Counted from the stretch's first letter, positions 25,515 through 34,606 are shown. The stretch is 45,904 nucleotides of DNA from Acidimicrobiia bacterium (GCA_016871315.1 VFZE01000047.1:1-45904), one strand, 5' to 3'. The notes: generated by a model from the sequence alone, not told the origin. A program made the numbers and translations.

Positions 25515-26632
25515 CAGCTCTTCTCCAGCCACGCCTCAACGGCGAATTCATCCGGCGGAATCGGATGCAGCTTCACATCGCGGAACACAAGCGCGTCCTT
25601 CCGGCTCAACCGCCCCGTGCCTCCCGCCACCGGCAGCGACTGCGTGCCGCCGAGAATCTTCGGCGCGTAATAGAAAAACACCTTGTCCACGACGCCCGCT
25701 TCCAGCGCTGCCCAATTGATCTTGCTGCCGCCTTCCATCATCAGCGACTGGTGTTTCCGCACCGCCAGCGCTTCCACCAGCAATCCGAGATCGGCCCGCC
25801 CGTTTGCCCCGTCGCACACCAGCACCTCGACGCCCCGCTCTTCCAACGCGCGCCGCCGCTCGGCGGAAGCCGCCGACGTCGTCACCACCAATACATCGCC
25901 CTGCGCGCTTTCCACCATCCGCGATTGCAACGGAATCCGGAGTTGCGAATCCATCACGATCCGCAGCAGCGGCCTGTGCCTCGGCTTCAAGCTGCGGTCC
26001 GTCAGCAGGCAGTCATCGGCCAGCAGCGTGCCGATCCCGGTGAGAATGGCATCGCTCGCATGCCGAAGCTCCTGCACATGCGCGCGCGAGCGTTCCGATG
26101 TGATCCATCCGCGGTTATCTTCCGGCGCGGCGATCTTGCCGTCCAGCGTCAGCGCCGCCTTCAGCATCACCAGCGGCCGTCCGGTGCGCATGAAATGCAC
26201 GAACGGTTCGTTGAGCTTCTCGGCTTCCGGTGTGCAGGACTTGTCGATCTCCACCTCGACGCCGGCCTTGCGCAGTTCGGCGAAGCCCTTGCCGGAGACG
26301 AGCGGATTCGGGTCGGCCATCGCCGCCACCACGCGCTTCACGCCGGCATCGATCAGCGCCTGTGTGCAGGGCCCGGTGCGGCCCTGGTGGCAGCACGGTT
26401 CCAGGTTGATGTACATCGTGGCCCCGCGAGCCAGCTCGCCGGCTTGCTCCAGCGCCAGAACCTCGGCGTGCTTCATTCCCTCCCACGTATGATGGCCCCG
26501 CCCCACTACGCGGCCGTTGTGCACCAGCAGGGCCCCCACCATAGGATTCGGACTGGTCAGGCCCGTGCCCTTGCGGGCTTCGACTAGCGCTTCCTCCAAA
26601 AACGAATTGGCCGGCGCGGTCTCTGCCATCAT
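25514..26632 (-). CDS. ribD: Bifunctional riboflavin deaminase/reductase
   Basis: RibD performs the pyrimidine deaminase and reductase steps of riboflavin synthesis. The 372-residue protein has an N-terminal cytidine-deaminase-like domain (about 10-150) with the zinc motifs HAE (55-57) and PCCHQGRTGPC (79-89), and a C-terminal dihydrofolate-reductase-like domain (about 155-370) with MLKAALTLDGKIA, RGWITSERSR and LMMEGGSKINW. Either ATG 26632 or the adjacent ATG 26629 could start it; both overlap the ftsY stop. The order ftsY-ribD-ribE with overlaps means a single message; ribBA and ribH are not in the window. Confidence 0.95.
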   Translation of the reverse strand: MMAETAPANSFLEEALVEARKGTGLTSPNPMVGALLVHNGRVVGRGHHTWEGMKHAEVLALEQAGELARGATMYINLEPCCHQGRTGPCTQALIDAGVKRVVAAMADPNPLVSGKGFAELRKAGVEVEIDKSCTPEAEKLNEPFVHFMRTGRPLVMLKAALTLDGKIAAPEDNRGWITSERSRAHVQELRHASDAILTGIGTLLADDCLLTDRSLKPRHRPLLRIVMDSQLRIPLQSRMVESAQGDVLVVTTSAASAERRRALEERGVEVLVCDGANGRADLGLLVEALAVRKHQSLMMEGGSKINWAALEAGVVDKVFFYYAPKILGGTQSLPVAGGTGRLSRKDALVFRDVKLHPIPPDEFAVEAWLEKS

Positions 26633-27594
26633 GCGAATAGTGTTTCGATGAATCGCGATGCGTCAAACGGCAGCAGGTCTGCCGCCTGCTCACCCACTCC
26701 GATGTAGCGGATGGGCAGGTTCAGCTCGCGCGCGATCGCCACCACCACTCCTCCCTTCGCCGTGCCGTCCAGCTTGGTTAGTACGATGCCCGACACACCG
26801 GCCGATTCGGTGAAGCGCCGGGCCTGCTCCAGACCGTTCTGTCCCGTGGTTGCGTCCATCACCAGCAGAACCTCGTGCGGCGCCTCGGGAATCACCCGCG
26901 CCGCGGTGCGCTGCATCTTTTCCAGTTCCGCCATCAGGTTCGACTTGGTGTGCAGCCTCCCCGCTGTGTCGATAATCACGTGGTCCAGCCCGCGCGCCTT
27001 GGCCGATTGCAGCCCGTCGAACAACACCGCTGAAGGATCGGCGCCGGAGCCTTGCCTTACCACCTCGACGCCGGTTCGCTTGCCCCACACCTCCAGCTGC
27101 TCAATGGCCGCCGCGCGGAACGTATCGGACGCGCACAGCAGCACGCTCTTGTTCCGCTCCCGCAGCAGATGCGCCAGCTTGCCGATGGTGGTTGTCTTTC
27201 CCACGCCGTTCACTCCCACCACCATCACCACGCGCGGACCAGATTCTGGCTGAACCGGCGCCCGCTCCACCGCCTGCAGAATCTCCAGCAGTTGTTCCCG
27301 GATCAGGTTCTTCAACTCCGCCGCGTCATTCACCAGACGCCGGTCCACCCGCTGGCGGATGCGCTCCAGGATCTCGGTGGAGGTGCGCACGCCGATGTCG
27401 GCCGAAATCAGCGCGTACTCCAGCTCCTCCAGCAGCTCGGCGTTGATCTCCTTGCGGCCGGAGATCGTATCCTCGATACGGTCCACCAGCCCGGCTCGTG
27501 TTTTCTGAATGCCTTGCTTGAGACGGTCGAGGAGACTGGTTTTGGGCGGCTCGGCTTTTTCCGCGTCCTGCTTTCCGAATAGCGATGGAAACAT
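26629..27594 (-). CDS. ftsY: Signal recognition particle receptor FtsY
   Basis: FtsY docks SRP-ribosome complexes at the membrane. The 321-residue protein has an N-domain helical bundle (about 20-110), then the SRP-type GTPase domain: GVNGVGKTTTIGKLA (127-141, P-loop), DTFRAAAIEQL, DTAGRLHTKSNLM and TKLDGTAKGG. ATG 27594 gives the normal short form without the long acidic A-domain of E. coli. It heads the ftsY-ribD-ribE operon and overlaps ribD by up to four bases. The divergent DUF2490 gene begins close by, so both promoters must lie in very compact DNA. Confidence 0.95.
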   Translation of the reverse strand: MFPSLFGKQDAEKAEPPKTSLLDRLKQGIQKTRAGLVDRIEDTISGRKEINAELLEELEYALISADIGVRTSTEILERIRQRVDRRLVNDAAELKNLIREQLLEILQAVERAPVQPESGPRVVMVVGVNGVGKTTTIGKLAHLLRERNKSVLLCASDTFRAAAIEQLEVWGKRTGVEVVRQGSGADPSAVLFDGLQSAKARGLDHVIIDTAGRLHTKSNLMAELEKMQRTAARVIPEAPHEVLLVMDATTGQNGLEQARRFTESAGVSGIVLTKLDGTAKGGVVVAIARELNLPIRYIGVGEQAADLLPFDASRFIETLFA

Positions 27595-27663
27595 GGTGAA
27601 ATGAGGCCTGAAAACCCCATTTTTGCACATGTTCCGTGCAGTTGTGGCGTGTTAGGATGGAAG

Positions 27664-28392
27664 TTGCTTCGGAATCTTCGGTTTCTCTCTCTCAGTCTGC
27701 TAGTGATTGGGTTGGCGGCTCGTGGTAATGCCCAGACTCGCGTCAATGACCGCAACGGAAACGGCTGGTTCATGTATTTCGGCGACCATCCCGTATCCGA
27801 AAATTGGGAGCTTCATCTGGAAGGCCAGTGGCGGCGTCACGACTTTGCCTCCAAGTGGCAGCAGTTCCTCATCCGGCCCGCTGTAAACTATCGCCTCTCG
27901 AAAGACGTTACCCTCACAGGCGGTTACGCTTTTGTCGACACCCACCGCTACGGCGACTTCCCCGTTTCCTCCAAGTTCCCCGAACACCGGCTCTACCAGC
28001 AGGCGATTGTCGCCCACCGCGCCGGCAAGGTCGGCTTCAGCCACCGCTACAGATTAGAGCAGCGCTGGATCGGAACCCAGCCTGGCTGGCGGCTCCAGCA
28101 CCGGTTCCGTTATCTGGTTCGCGCCAACGTGCCTCTCGGCAAAACGCCCGCCCGTTGGTATCTCGGACTCTACGATGAAGTCTTCATCCACTTCGGCTCC
28201 GGCGCGCCAGCCAACCTGTTTGACCAGAACCGCGCCTATGCCGCACTTGGCCGTCACGTTTCGCCATCCACACGGGTCGAGGTCGGGTACATGCATCAGG
28301 CGCTGGTCCAGCGCAATGCCGTGGTCGTGGAGCGCAATCACACCTTCCAGCTGGCGGTCTTTTCCAACTTCTCTTTCCGCGGCAAAAAGTAG
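27664..28392 (+). CDS. DUF2490 family outer-membrane protein
   Basis: An exported protein of about 242 residues resembling the DUF2490 family, thought to form small outer-membrane beta-barrels. After a signal peptide (LRNLRFLSLSLLVIGLAARGNAQ) it has alternating strands such as WELHLEGQWRRHDF, LIRPAVNYRLSKDVTLTGGYAFV and TRVEVGYMHQALVQ, ending in a Phe-rich NFSFRGKK. The start is uncertain: TTG 27664 has an AGGA at 27654-27657 at good distance and gives the best signal peptide; GTG 27649 and ATG 27601 are in frame upstream. It is separated from the rpmI promoter by only about 15 bases. Confidence 0.7.
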   Translation: MLRNLRFLSLSLLVIGLAARGNAQTRVNDRNGNGWFMYFGDHPVSENWELHLEGQWRRHDFASKWQQFLIRPAVNYRLSKDVTLTGGYAFVDTHRYGDFPVSSKFPEHRLYQQAIVAHRAGKVGFSHRYRLEQRWIGTQPGWRLQHRFRYLVRANVPLGKTPARWYLGLYDEVFIHFGSGAPANLFDQNRAYAALGRHVSPSTRVEVGYMHQALVQRNAVVVERNHTFQLAVFSNFSFRGKK

Positions 28393-28404
28393 CTTTCACG
28401 CCCG

Positions 28405-28455
28405 TGCTATACTGAAACAGTTCACATCTGCGCCCGCGGAGTTTCCTCGGCGGGC
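28405..28455 (+). promoter_or_regulatory. Extended -10 promoter and leader hairpin of rpmI-rplT
   Basis: TGCTATACT (28405-28413) is an excellent extended -10 element (TATACT at 28408-28413). The leader then contains GCCCGC-GGA (28432-28440), a three-base loop, and TCC plus GCGGGC (28444-28455) forming a hairpin about 18 bases ahead of the rpmI start. Leaders of this operon often bind L20; whether this one does cannot be told from its short length. Confidence 0.6.
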
Positions 28456-28473
28456 AAATCCAAAAGGAATCGT

Positions 28474-28668
28474 ATGCCCAAGCTGAAAACACACAAGGGC
28501 GCGGCAAAGCGTTTCAAGAAGACCGGGACCGGCAAAATCGTGCGGCGGCACTCCTTCGCGCGTCACATCCTGACTGCGAAAACGCGTTCCCGCAAGCGCA
28601 GGCTTCGCAAGAGCGTCGTCGTCGATGACGCGAATTTCGAGGCACTGAAGGACATGCTGCCCTACTAG
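28474..28668 (+). CDS. rpmI: 50S ribosomal protein L35
   Basis: The 64-residue basic protein is a complete L35: [20 protein letters not shown] at the N-terminus and [17 protein letters not shown] in the middle are diagnostic. ATG 28474 follows AAGGA (28464-28468). The usual infC gene is not upstream; instead a DUF2490 gene precedes it. It is followed by rplT after 69 bases and presumably cotranscribed with it. Confidence 0.97.
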   Translation: MPKLKTHKGAAKRFKKTGTGKIVRRHSFARHILTAKTRSRKRRLRKSVVVDDANFEALKDMLPY

Positions 28669-28737
28669 AGGGCGATTTTTCCGGTGCGGCCGGGCCCCAT
28701 TGCACGTGCCTGTTCCGCCCATATAAGGAGATGAAAC

Positions 28738-29094
28738 GTGCCTAGAGTCAAACGTGGTACCACCCGCACCGATTCGCGGAAGAAGGTGCTCAAAAAAGCA
28801 AAAGGTTATTTTCTTACCAAGAGCAAGCTCCACCGCTCCGCTCAGGAAGCCGTGGAGAAGGCTGGGCGTTACGCCTTCGTCGGGCGCCGCCGCAAGAAGC
28901 GCGACTTCCGCCGGCTGTGGATCGTCCGCATCGGCGCCGCCTGCAAGGCCAACGGCCTCTCCTACAGCCGCTTCATGGATGGGCTGAAAAAGGCCGGCAT
29001 TGAGCTGAACCGCAAGATGCTGTCCGAGCTGGCCATCGCCGACGAAGCCGCATTCGCCAATCTCGTCGCCCAGGCCAAGGCCGCCCTCGGCTAA
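28738..29094 (+). CDS. rplT: 50S ribosomal protein L20
   Basis: The 118-residue protein is L20, needed for early 50S assembly and often the autoregulator of its own operon. Landmarks: [45 protein letters not shown] and [22 protein letters not shown]. The start is GTG 28738, six bases behind a strong AAGGAG (28726-28731). The next gene, a small coiled-coil protein, starts four bases after the stop, so the operon continues into cell-division genes. Confidence 0.97.
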   Translation: MPRVKRGTTRTDSRKKVLKKAKGYFLTKSKLHRSAQEAVEKAGRYAFVGRRRKKRDFRRLWIVRIGAACKANGLSYSRFMDGLKKAGIELNRKMLSELAIADEAAFANLVAQAKAALG

Positions 29095-29098
29095 GGAC

Positions 29099-29344
29099 AT
29101 GGACCCTTCCCCCGCCGACGCTCTGCCTCAGTTGGAGGAAAAAATCCGCCGCGCGGTGGAGTTGGTCACCCAGCTTCGCCGCGACAAGGAAGCCGCGCTC
29201 CAGATGGCCGCGGATTCCGGTCCGCTGAAGGCCAAAGTGGAGGAGTTGACGCGCGAGGTGGAATCGCTGCGTGCCGAGCGCGACGAGGTCCGCAAGCGCA
29301 TCGGTAAGCTGCTGGAACAGATCGACTCGCTGCATACGCTATAG
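29099..29344 (+). CDS. Small coiled-coil protein, ZapB-like
   Basis: An 81-residue protein that is almost entirely one coiled coil: QLEEKIRRAVELVTQLRRDK and VEELTREVESLRAERDEVRK show regular heptads of Leu, Val and Ile. Its position directly before zapA, with only 36 bases between, suggests a ZapB-type partner in Z-ring stabilisation. Sequence identity to ZapB cannot be judged for such low-complexity helices, so the functional label rests on position and shape. Confidence 0.7.
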   Translation: MDPSPADALPQLEEKIRRAVELVTQLRRDKEAALQMAADSGPLKAKVEELTREVESLRAERDEVRKRIGKLLEQIDSLHTL

Positions 29345-29380
29345 GCGCCGCAACCTGCCGAGATTTGATAGCCTTTCAAA

Positions 29381-29659
29381 GTGGAGCCCGAATCCCCCGA
29401 TAAGCAGCAGGTTAAGGTTACGATCCTGAACCAGAGCTTCACGTTGCTCACCAGCGGCGATCCTAAGGAAATGATCGAGCTGGCTCAGCACGTCGATGAC
29501 CTGATGGATTCCATCGCGCGCCAATCGCCGAACCTTGACTCCACACGCGTCGCCGTGTTCGCCTGTCTGCATCTGGCCGACCAGATCCGCAGCCAGCAAT
29601 CCGAGGTGAACCTGAAGATCAAAGAGTGCGCCGGATTGCTTGAAAAGGTCCTCGAGTGA
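29381..29659 (+). CDS. zapA: Cell division protein ZapA
   Basis: ZapA bundles FtsZ filaments at the division site. The 92-residue protein has the family head QVKVTILNQSFTLLTSGDPKEMIELAQHVDDLMDSIA (strand-strand-helix) followed by an ALD-like region (VAVFACLHLADQI) and a long C-terminal helix. The start is GTG 29381. Its end overlaps the start of the cytochrome gene by four bases (GTGA, 29656-29659), an odd pairing that joins division and respiratory genes in one message. Confidence 0.88.
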   Translation: MEPESPDKQQVKVTILNQSFTLLTSGDPKEMIELAQHVDDLMDSIARQSPNLDSTRVAVFACLHLADQIRSQQSEVNLKIKECAGLLEKVLE

Positions 29660-30474
29660 AACTGATTGACATGAGACTGCCGATGTGTGTGCTCGCGCTG
29701 GCCGCATTCACATTGGCTCCAGCTCAGGAGGAAGAGAAAGAAAAAGATATCGACAACCCGCACCACGGCAAGCAGGAGATGGTGGAGGCCGGCCGAAAAC
29801 TGTATCTGAACTCGTGCAGCGCCTGCCACGGCCCCACCGGCGAAGGCGGCCGCGGTCCGGGGCTCATCAAGAGCGGCATGATCCGCGGCGCGAGCAACCG
29901 GCGGCTGTTCACCACGATCAAGGACGGCGTGCGCGGCTCCGACATGCCGCCATCGACGCTCGACGACGGCAAGATCTGGCAGATCGTCACCTTTGTGAAG
30001 TACCTCAACGCGCCGGCCTATGAGACCAGTGCCGCGGGCAATGCCGATGCAGGTGAGCGGCTTTTCTTCGGCAAGGCCGGTTGCGTCGAGTGCCACTCGA
30101 TCCGGGGCCGGGGCGGCGTGCTGGGGCCGGATCTGTCGGGCGCCGGCCTGACCCGCACCTACGCCCACCTGCGCGAATCCCTTTTGAACCCCGATGAACG
30201 TCCCACCGACGGCTACCAGGGAGTGAGCATACAGCTTAAATCCGGCCGCCGCGTGGAAGGCGTGGCACGGAACCAGACCAACTATTCCCTGCAAGTGCTC
30301 GATGCCAAGGGCGGTCTTCACCTACTGAGCAGCCTGGACATCGAACAGGTCAGCTTCCGCAAAGGCTCGCTGATGCCCGGCGATTACAAAACCCGATTGT
30401 CGAAATCCGAGATCGACGATCTGCTGGCCTTTCTCAGCCGCCAGGTAATCCGCGTCCCGGAGAAGGAGAAGTGA
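29656..30474 (+). CDS. Diheme c-type cytochrome
   Basis: A 272-residue exported cytochrome. The signal peptide (about 7-23, MRLPMCVLALAAFTLAPAQ) is followed by an acidic linker and two cytochrome c domains. Heme sites are CSACH (Cys54, Cys57, His58) with a likely Met97 ligand in GSDMPP, and CVECH (Cys143, Cys146, His147). A C-terminal region (about 185-265) with KSGRRVEGVARNQTNYSLQVLD resembles the tail of membrane-bound dehydrogenase-associated hemes. It overlaps the PQQ dehydrogenase gene, so it is the probable electron acceptor for that enzyme. Confidence 0.9.
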   Translation: MKLIDMRLPMCVLALAAFTLAPAQEEEKEKDIDNPHHGKQEMVEAGRKLYLNSCSACHGPTGEGGRGPGLIKSGMIRGASNRRLFTTIKDGVRGSDMPPSTLDDGKIWQIVTFVKYLNAPAYETSAAGNADAGERLFFGKAGCVECHSIRGRGGVLGPDLSGAGLTRTYAHLRESLLNPDERPTDGYQGVSIQLKSGRRVEGVARNQTNYSLQVLDAKGGLHLLSSLDIEQVSFRKGSLMPGDYKTRLSKSEIDDLLAFLSRQVIRVPEKEK

Positions 30475-32084
30475 TGTCCGCCCGCTGTTGGATGCTGCTC
30501 GCCGCCGCCGCGGTTTTATCCGCGCAGGTACGCTACGAAGATATTCTCAAGGGGCCGTCGGCGGACTGGATCACCTACGCCGGCGATTATGCCGGGCAGC
30601 GCCATTCGCCGCTGAAGCAGATCACCGTGGAAAACGCCGGCCACGTCGTGCCCAAGTGGTTCCACAGCCTGGAGGGCGCCAAGCGCCTGGAGTGCGTGCC
30701 GCTGGTGAAGGACGGCGTCATGTACTTCACCGACTCCAACACCGTCGTCGCGCTCGATGCCCGCACCGGACGCCGCATCTGGCGCTACAAGGACGAACAA
30801 GTGAAACGACAGGACGTCAATCGCGGCGTCGCGCTGCTGGGCAGCCGCCTTTACTTCGTCACCTCCGACGCGCACCTGGTGGCGCTCGACGCCAAGACCG
30901 GCGGCGTGCATTGGAGCGTCTCCTATGCCGAAACCAAGAAAGGCTATTTCGCGACTGTCGCGCCTTTCGCAGTGAAGAACCTCATCATCGTCGGCGTTTC
31001 CGGCGGCGATAGCGGCATGCGCGGCTTCGTCGCTGCCTATCATGCCGAGACGGGCAAGGAAGTCTGGCGCACCTACACGATTCCCGCGCGCGGCGAGCCG
31101 GGGTCGGAAACGTGGGGCGATCTCACCGTGGATTGGGGCGGCGCCGGCACATGGCTGAGCGGCACCTACGATCCCGCGCTCAACCTCATCTACTGGACCA
31201 CCGGCAATCCCTGGCCCGATTTCTACGGCGGCGACCGCAAGGGCGACAACCTTTACTCGGATTCCGTGATCGCGCTCGACCCGGACAGCGGCAAAATGAA
31301 ATGGTATTTCCAGTTCACTCCGCACGACGTCTGGGACTGGGATGCGCAGTCCTGGCCCGTGCTGATCGACATGGAGTTCAACGGCCGCATGCGCAAGGTG
31401 CTGCTGCATGCCAACCGCAACGGCTTCTTCTATGTACTCGACCGTGTCACCGGCGAATTCCTCCGCGCCACACCCTATCTCGATAAACTCACCTGGGCCA
31501 GCGGCGTCGATGCCAAGGGCCGCCCCATTCTCGTCCCCGGCATGGAGCCGACGCCCAACGGCAAGGTTGTCTGCCCCTCCATCCGCGGCGGCACCAACTG
31601 GATGTCGCACTCCTACAACCCGGCCACCGGCTTGCTCTACTTTCCGACAGTGGAGCAGTGTGACGTCTTCACCAGTTCCTCGAAACATCCCGAGCCGATG
31701 AAGAACTTCGCCGGCACGGGCGTCGAAGCCATACCCAAGGATCCCGGAAAGTTCTACCTGCGTGCTCTCGATCCCAAGACGGGCAAGCGGCGCTGGGAAT
31801 ACCCGATGACTGGAGACACCAGCATGTGGGCAGGAACGGTCTCCACCGCCGGCGGAGTCGTCTTCTTCGGCGATGACGATGGCCACCTGGTTGCCGTCGA
31901 CGCCCGCGACGGCCGCCACCTGTGGCACTTCAACACCGGCCAGCGTCTCACGGCATCGCCCATCACCTATGAAGTGGGCGGCAAGCAGTATGTCGCGATC
32001 GCGGCAGCCAGTGGTGTGTTTGCCTTCGGGTTGTTCGAGCCGGCCGTCTCCGTGCCTCCGCTCAAGATTTCTGATTCCCGCTGA
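30474..32084 (+). CDS. PQQ-dependent dehydrogenase, alcohol/sugar type
   Basis: A 536-residue exported quinoprotein with an eight-bladed propeller: repeated blade ends such as [30 protein letters not shown] and [15 protein letters not shown]. Signal peptide about 1-18. TTGN (Asn245) and the acidic pair Asp269-Pro-Asp271 lie where cofactor-metal ligands and the catalytic Asp are expected. Two deviations from methanol dehydrogenase: the adjacent Cys-Cys pair before the DVNRGVA segment is absent (KRQ instead), and the usual metal-ligand Glu is Asp179 (SGGD). Substrate is undefined. ATG 30474 overlaps the cytochrome stop by one base, with AAGGAG at 30463-30468; GTG 30471 is an alternative start. 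Confidence 0.88.
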   Translation: MSARCWMLLAAAAVLSAQVRYEDILKGPSADWITYAGDYAGQRHSPLKQITVENAGHVVPKWFHSLEGAKRLECVPLVKDGVMYFTDSNTVVALDARTGRRIWRYKDEQVKRQDVNRGVALLGSRLYFVTSDAHLVALDAKTGGVHWSVSYAETKKGYFATVAPFAVKNLIIVGVSGGDSGMRGFVAAYHAETGKEVWRTYTIPARGEPGSETWGDLTVDWGGAGTWLSGTYDPALNLIYWTTGNPWPDFYGGDRKGDNLYSDSVIALDPDSGKMKWYFQFTPHDVWDWDAQSWPVLIDMEFNGRMRKVLLHANRNGFFYVLDRVTGEFLRATPYLDKLTWASGVDAKGRPILVPGMEPTPNGKVVCPSIRGGTNWMSHSYNPATGLLYFPTVEQCDVFTSSSKHPEPMKNFAGTGVEAIPKDPGKFYLRALDPKTGKRRWEYPMTGDTSMWAGTVSTAGGVVFFGDDDGHLVAVDARDGRHLWHFNTGQRLTASPITYEVGGKQYVAIAAASGVFAFGLFEPAVSVPPLKISDSR

Positions 32085-34053
32085 GCGCCTTGCGCCCCGC
32101 TTCAATCACTTTGAGGATCGCTTCGGCGTCATAGACAGCGCCGCCCCAGCTGCCGCCGGAGACCTGCTGCAATGCCGCCCAGACGCGCGTATGCTCTGGC
32201 AAGTCGGGATCGGGCGCGAGGTCGGCGCGCGGCTGACGTTCGGCGAGAATCCGGTTGCCTTCCTGCTCCGAAACCACGGCGCCGGCTTCGCCCACAAGAT
32301 CCACGCGCCCCTCCAGCCGGTTGCGGTCAACGGTGATGCGGATCATGTCGCCGTCGCGCAACTTGCCCACGGGTCCGCCCGCCAACGCCTCCGGCGACAC
32401 ATGCCCGATGCAGGCGCCGGTGGAAACGCCCGAAAACCGAGCATCGGTCAGCAGCGCGATCTGCTTGCCGAAGCTGAGATGCTTCAAGGCAGAGGTGATC
32501 TGGTAGGTCTCCTCCATTCCCGAACCCATCGGGCCGCGGCAGATCAACACCATGATGTCGCCCGGCTGCACGCGTTCCGTTCCCGTGGATTTCAGCGCGG
32601 CGATCGCGTCACGCTCGGATAGAAAGACCCGCGCGCGACCGGTTTTGCGGTAAACCCCGTCTGCATCCACCACCGCCGGATCGATCGAGGTGCTCTTCAC
32701 CACGGAGCCTTCCGGTGTGAGATTACCCACCGGGAAACAGACGGTCGGCGTCAGTCCCGCCTTGCGCGCCGCATCGGGATCCATGATCACCTGCGCCGGA
32801 TCCACGCCGTCGCGCTCCTTCAGCACGGCGCGCAGACGGGTGCGCCGCTCACTCGATTCCCACCAGTTGAGAATCTCATCCACGGTGAGTCCGCTCACCG
32901 TGCGAGCCTGCAACTCCAGCAGCCCGGCGCGACGCAGATGCAGCATCACCTCTGGCACCGCCCCTGCCAGAAAGGCCTGCGCCGTGATGAAATGGCGCGG
33001 ACCATTCGGCAGCACGTCGACCAGCCTGGGCGTGGCCCGGTTCACGCGGTTCCAATCCTCCACCTTCGGCCGCGCCACGCCCGCCGCGTGAGCGACCGCG
33101 GAAAGGTGCAGAATCAGGTTCGTCGAACCGCCGAAAGCCGCGTGCACCGCCATGGCGTTGTGCACCGAGTGCGGCTCGAGAATATCGCGCATCGTCGTTC
33201 CCGCTTGGATCAGCTGCAACAACGCGCGCGCGGAACGCTTCGCCGCATCCAGCCAGATCGGTTGCCCTGACGGCGCCAGCGCCGTGTGCGGCAGCGACAT
33301 GCCCAGCGCCTCGCCCACCACTTGCGACGTGGCGGCCGTTCCGAGAAACTGGCAGCCGCCGCCCGGTGAGCCGCACGCCTTGCAGCCCATCTCCGCCGCG
33401 TAGTCGAGCGTGATCTCCCCATGTGCGAAACGGGCGCCCAGCGTCTGCACCTTGCCCGCGTCTTCGCCGTCGCTCGGCCCCAGCGTCGTGCCGCCGGGCA
33501 CCAGCACGCAGGGTAGGGAAGTGGCCCCGGCCAGCGCCATCATCATCGCCGGCAGTCCCTTGTCGCAGGTGCCGACGCCGATCACTCCGCGCCGCGTCGG
33601 CAGCGAGCGGATCAGCCGCCCCAGCACCACAGCCGCGTCATTGCGGTACGGCAGGCTGTCGAACATGCCGGCTGTGCCTTGCGTTCGTCCGTCGCAAGGG
33701 TCGGTCACCGCTCCGGCGAATGGTACCGCCTTGCGCGCCGACAACTCGCGCGCTGCCTCCTCCACCAGCAGACCGACCTCCCAATGTCCCGTGTGATAAC
33801 CCAGCGCCACCGGCGTTCCATCCCGATTGCGCACACCGCCATGCGTCGACAGCAGCAGCACGTCGGGCCCGCCCAACTTCGCCGGATCCCACCCCATGCC
33901 CGCATTCTGCGTCCAGCCGAACAAATCGCCGGACGGCCGGCTCATCAGCATCTCGGCTGTGACCGGCAGCATGCCTTTGGGCCCGGGGGCGGAGGTGCGG
34001 ATGTCGTAGAGGGAGGGGTCGTCGGAGTCGAGGGTTTCGAGTGGTTTGGGCAC
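32062..34053 (-). CDS. D-xylonate dehydratase-like protein, YjhG/YagF family
   Basis: A 663-residue member of the IlvD/Edd family, closest by eye to E. coli YagF/YjhG, which dehydrate xylonate to 2-keto-3-deoxyxylonate. Shared stretches are GNLFG-like [51 protein letters not shown] and LWAALQ-like [11 protein letters not shown]. Candidate Fe-S ligands are Cys120 (PCDGRTQG), Cys163 (TCDKG) and Cys234 ([10 protein letters not shown]). It is longer than IlvD (about 560), as expected for this subfamily. The start is GTG 34053 with only a weak distant ribosome binding site. It converges on the PQQ dehydrogenase, overlapping its 3-prime end by 23 bases. Confidence 0.88.
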   Translation of the reverse strand: MPKPLETLDSDDPSLYDIRTSAPGPKGMLPVTAEMLMSRPSGDLFGWTQNAGMGWDPAKLGGPDVLLLSTHGGVRNRDGTPVALGYHTGHWEVGLLVEEAARELSARKAVPFAGAVTDPCDGRTQGTAGMFDSLPYRNDAAVVLGRLIRSLPTRRGVIGVGTCDKGLPAMMMALAGATSLPCVLVPGGTTLGPSDGEDAGKVQTLGARFAHGEITLDYAAEMGCKACGSPGGGCQFLGTAATSQVVGEALGMSLPHTALAPSGQPIWLDAAKRSARALLQLIQAGTTMRDILEPHSVHNAMAVHAAFGGSTNLILHLSAVAHAAGVARPKVEDWNRVNRATPRLVDVLPNGPRHFITAQAFLAGAVPEVMLHLRRAGLLELQARTVSGLTVDEILNWWESSERRTRLRAVLKERDGVDPAQVIMDPDAARKAGLTPTVCFPVGNLTPEGSVVKSTSIDPAVVDADGVYRKTGRARVFLSERDAIAALKSTGTERVQPGDIMVLICRGPMGSGMEETYQITSALKHLSFGKQIALLTDARFSGVSTGACIGHVSPEALAGGPVGKLRDGDMIRITVDRNRLEGRVDLVGEAGAVVSEQEGNRILAERQPRADLAPDPDLPEHTRVWAALQQVSGGSWGGAVYDAEAILKVIEAGRKALSGNQKS

Positions 34054-34100
34054 GGTGAGGAGTTACCTTCTTTTGTTGTAGCACCTGGGGCGAGCGGCGT

Positions 34101-34115
34101 TGTTATACTTGTATA
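34101..34115 (+). promoter_or_regulatory. Extended -10 with operator-like palindrome, RelBE-type locus
   Basis: TGTTATACT (34101-34109) is an extended -10 element. The -10 hexamer is embedded in TATAC-TT-GTATA (34104-34115), a perfect five-base inverted repeat. A ribbon-helix-helix antitoxin dimer typically binds such a short palindrome, so autorepression of the downstream pair is likely. The antitoxin ATG follows at 34129. Confidence 0.5.
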
Positions 34116-34128
34116 GCAGGAATTCGGC

Positions 34129-34341
34129 ATGCTGGCCCTTCGACTACCCAAACATATTGAGAAACGGCTGGAGCGACTGGCCACTAGAACGGGCCGCACC
34201 AAGAGCTACTACGCCAAACAGGCGATCGTGGAGTTCCTAGAAGCCGAGGAAGACTACCTGCTCGCCCTCGCTCGACTGGAACGGCAGCGGCCAGGAATCC
34301 CGCTGGAGGAACTGGAGCGCCGGCTTGGTCTGGCGGATTGA
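34129..34341 (+). CDS. Ribbon-helix-helix antitoxin, RelB/DUF6290-type
   Basis: A 70-residue protein: the N-terminal strand LALRLPKHIEKRLERLATRTGRTKSYYAKQAIVEFLE is a classic ribbon-helix-helix DNA-binding unit, and the C-terminal part (LALARLERQRPGIPLEELERRLG) is the toxin-binding tail. It has its own promoter with a palindrome. The downstream toxin frame starts inside its end (TTG 34325), showing the usual overlap, but the toxin is broken. Confidence 0.88.
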   Translation: MLALRLPKHIEKRLERLATRTGRTKSYYAKQAIVEFLEAEEDYLLALARLERQRPGIPLEELERRLGLAD

Positions 34342-34592
34342 GTTCGACCCGGACGCGGCCGAGGAATTCAGGCGACTCGATTCGGAGATTCAGCGACGCG
34401 TCATACGATATCTTCGCGAACGGATCGCCACTGCGGAGGATCCCCGCCGGTTCGGCAAACCCCCTTCATGGAGGTCTCAAGGGGCTGTGGCGTCACAGGG
34501 TTGGGGACCATCGGCTCGTCTGCCAGATCCAAGACGATCGGCTGGTCGTACTGGTGGTTCGAGTTGGTCATAGAAGCCACGTTTATGAATGA
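34325..34592 (+). pseudogene. RelE/ParE-family toxin with a one-base frameshift
   Basis: The first part, from TTG 34325, reads VWRIEFDPDAAEEFRRLDSE and continues to EDPRRFGKP, a normal RelE/ParE N-terminus. The remainder is found in the next frame: LHGGLKGLWRHRVGDHRLVC, then QIQDDRLVVLVVRVGHR ending HVYE, a normal C-terminus with the expected Arg residues. The switch lies at a run of five C (34460-34464) where four would keep the frame. Repaired, the protein would be about 88 residues. It may be a true inactivating mutation, a phase-variable homopolymer, or a sequencing error. Confidence 0.85.
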
Positions 34593-34606
34593 TCGTCAGC
34601 CTGGAT

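Noticed and set aside
32062-34053. Assignment of the dehydratase as IlvD of branched-chain synthesis
   Set aside because: Length (663) and the shared stretches with YagF/YjhG fit the xylonate-dehydratase subfamily better; the ilv cluster here does not include it.
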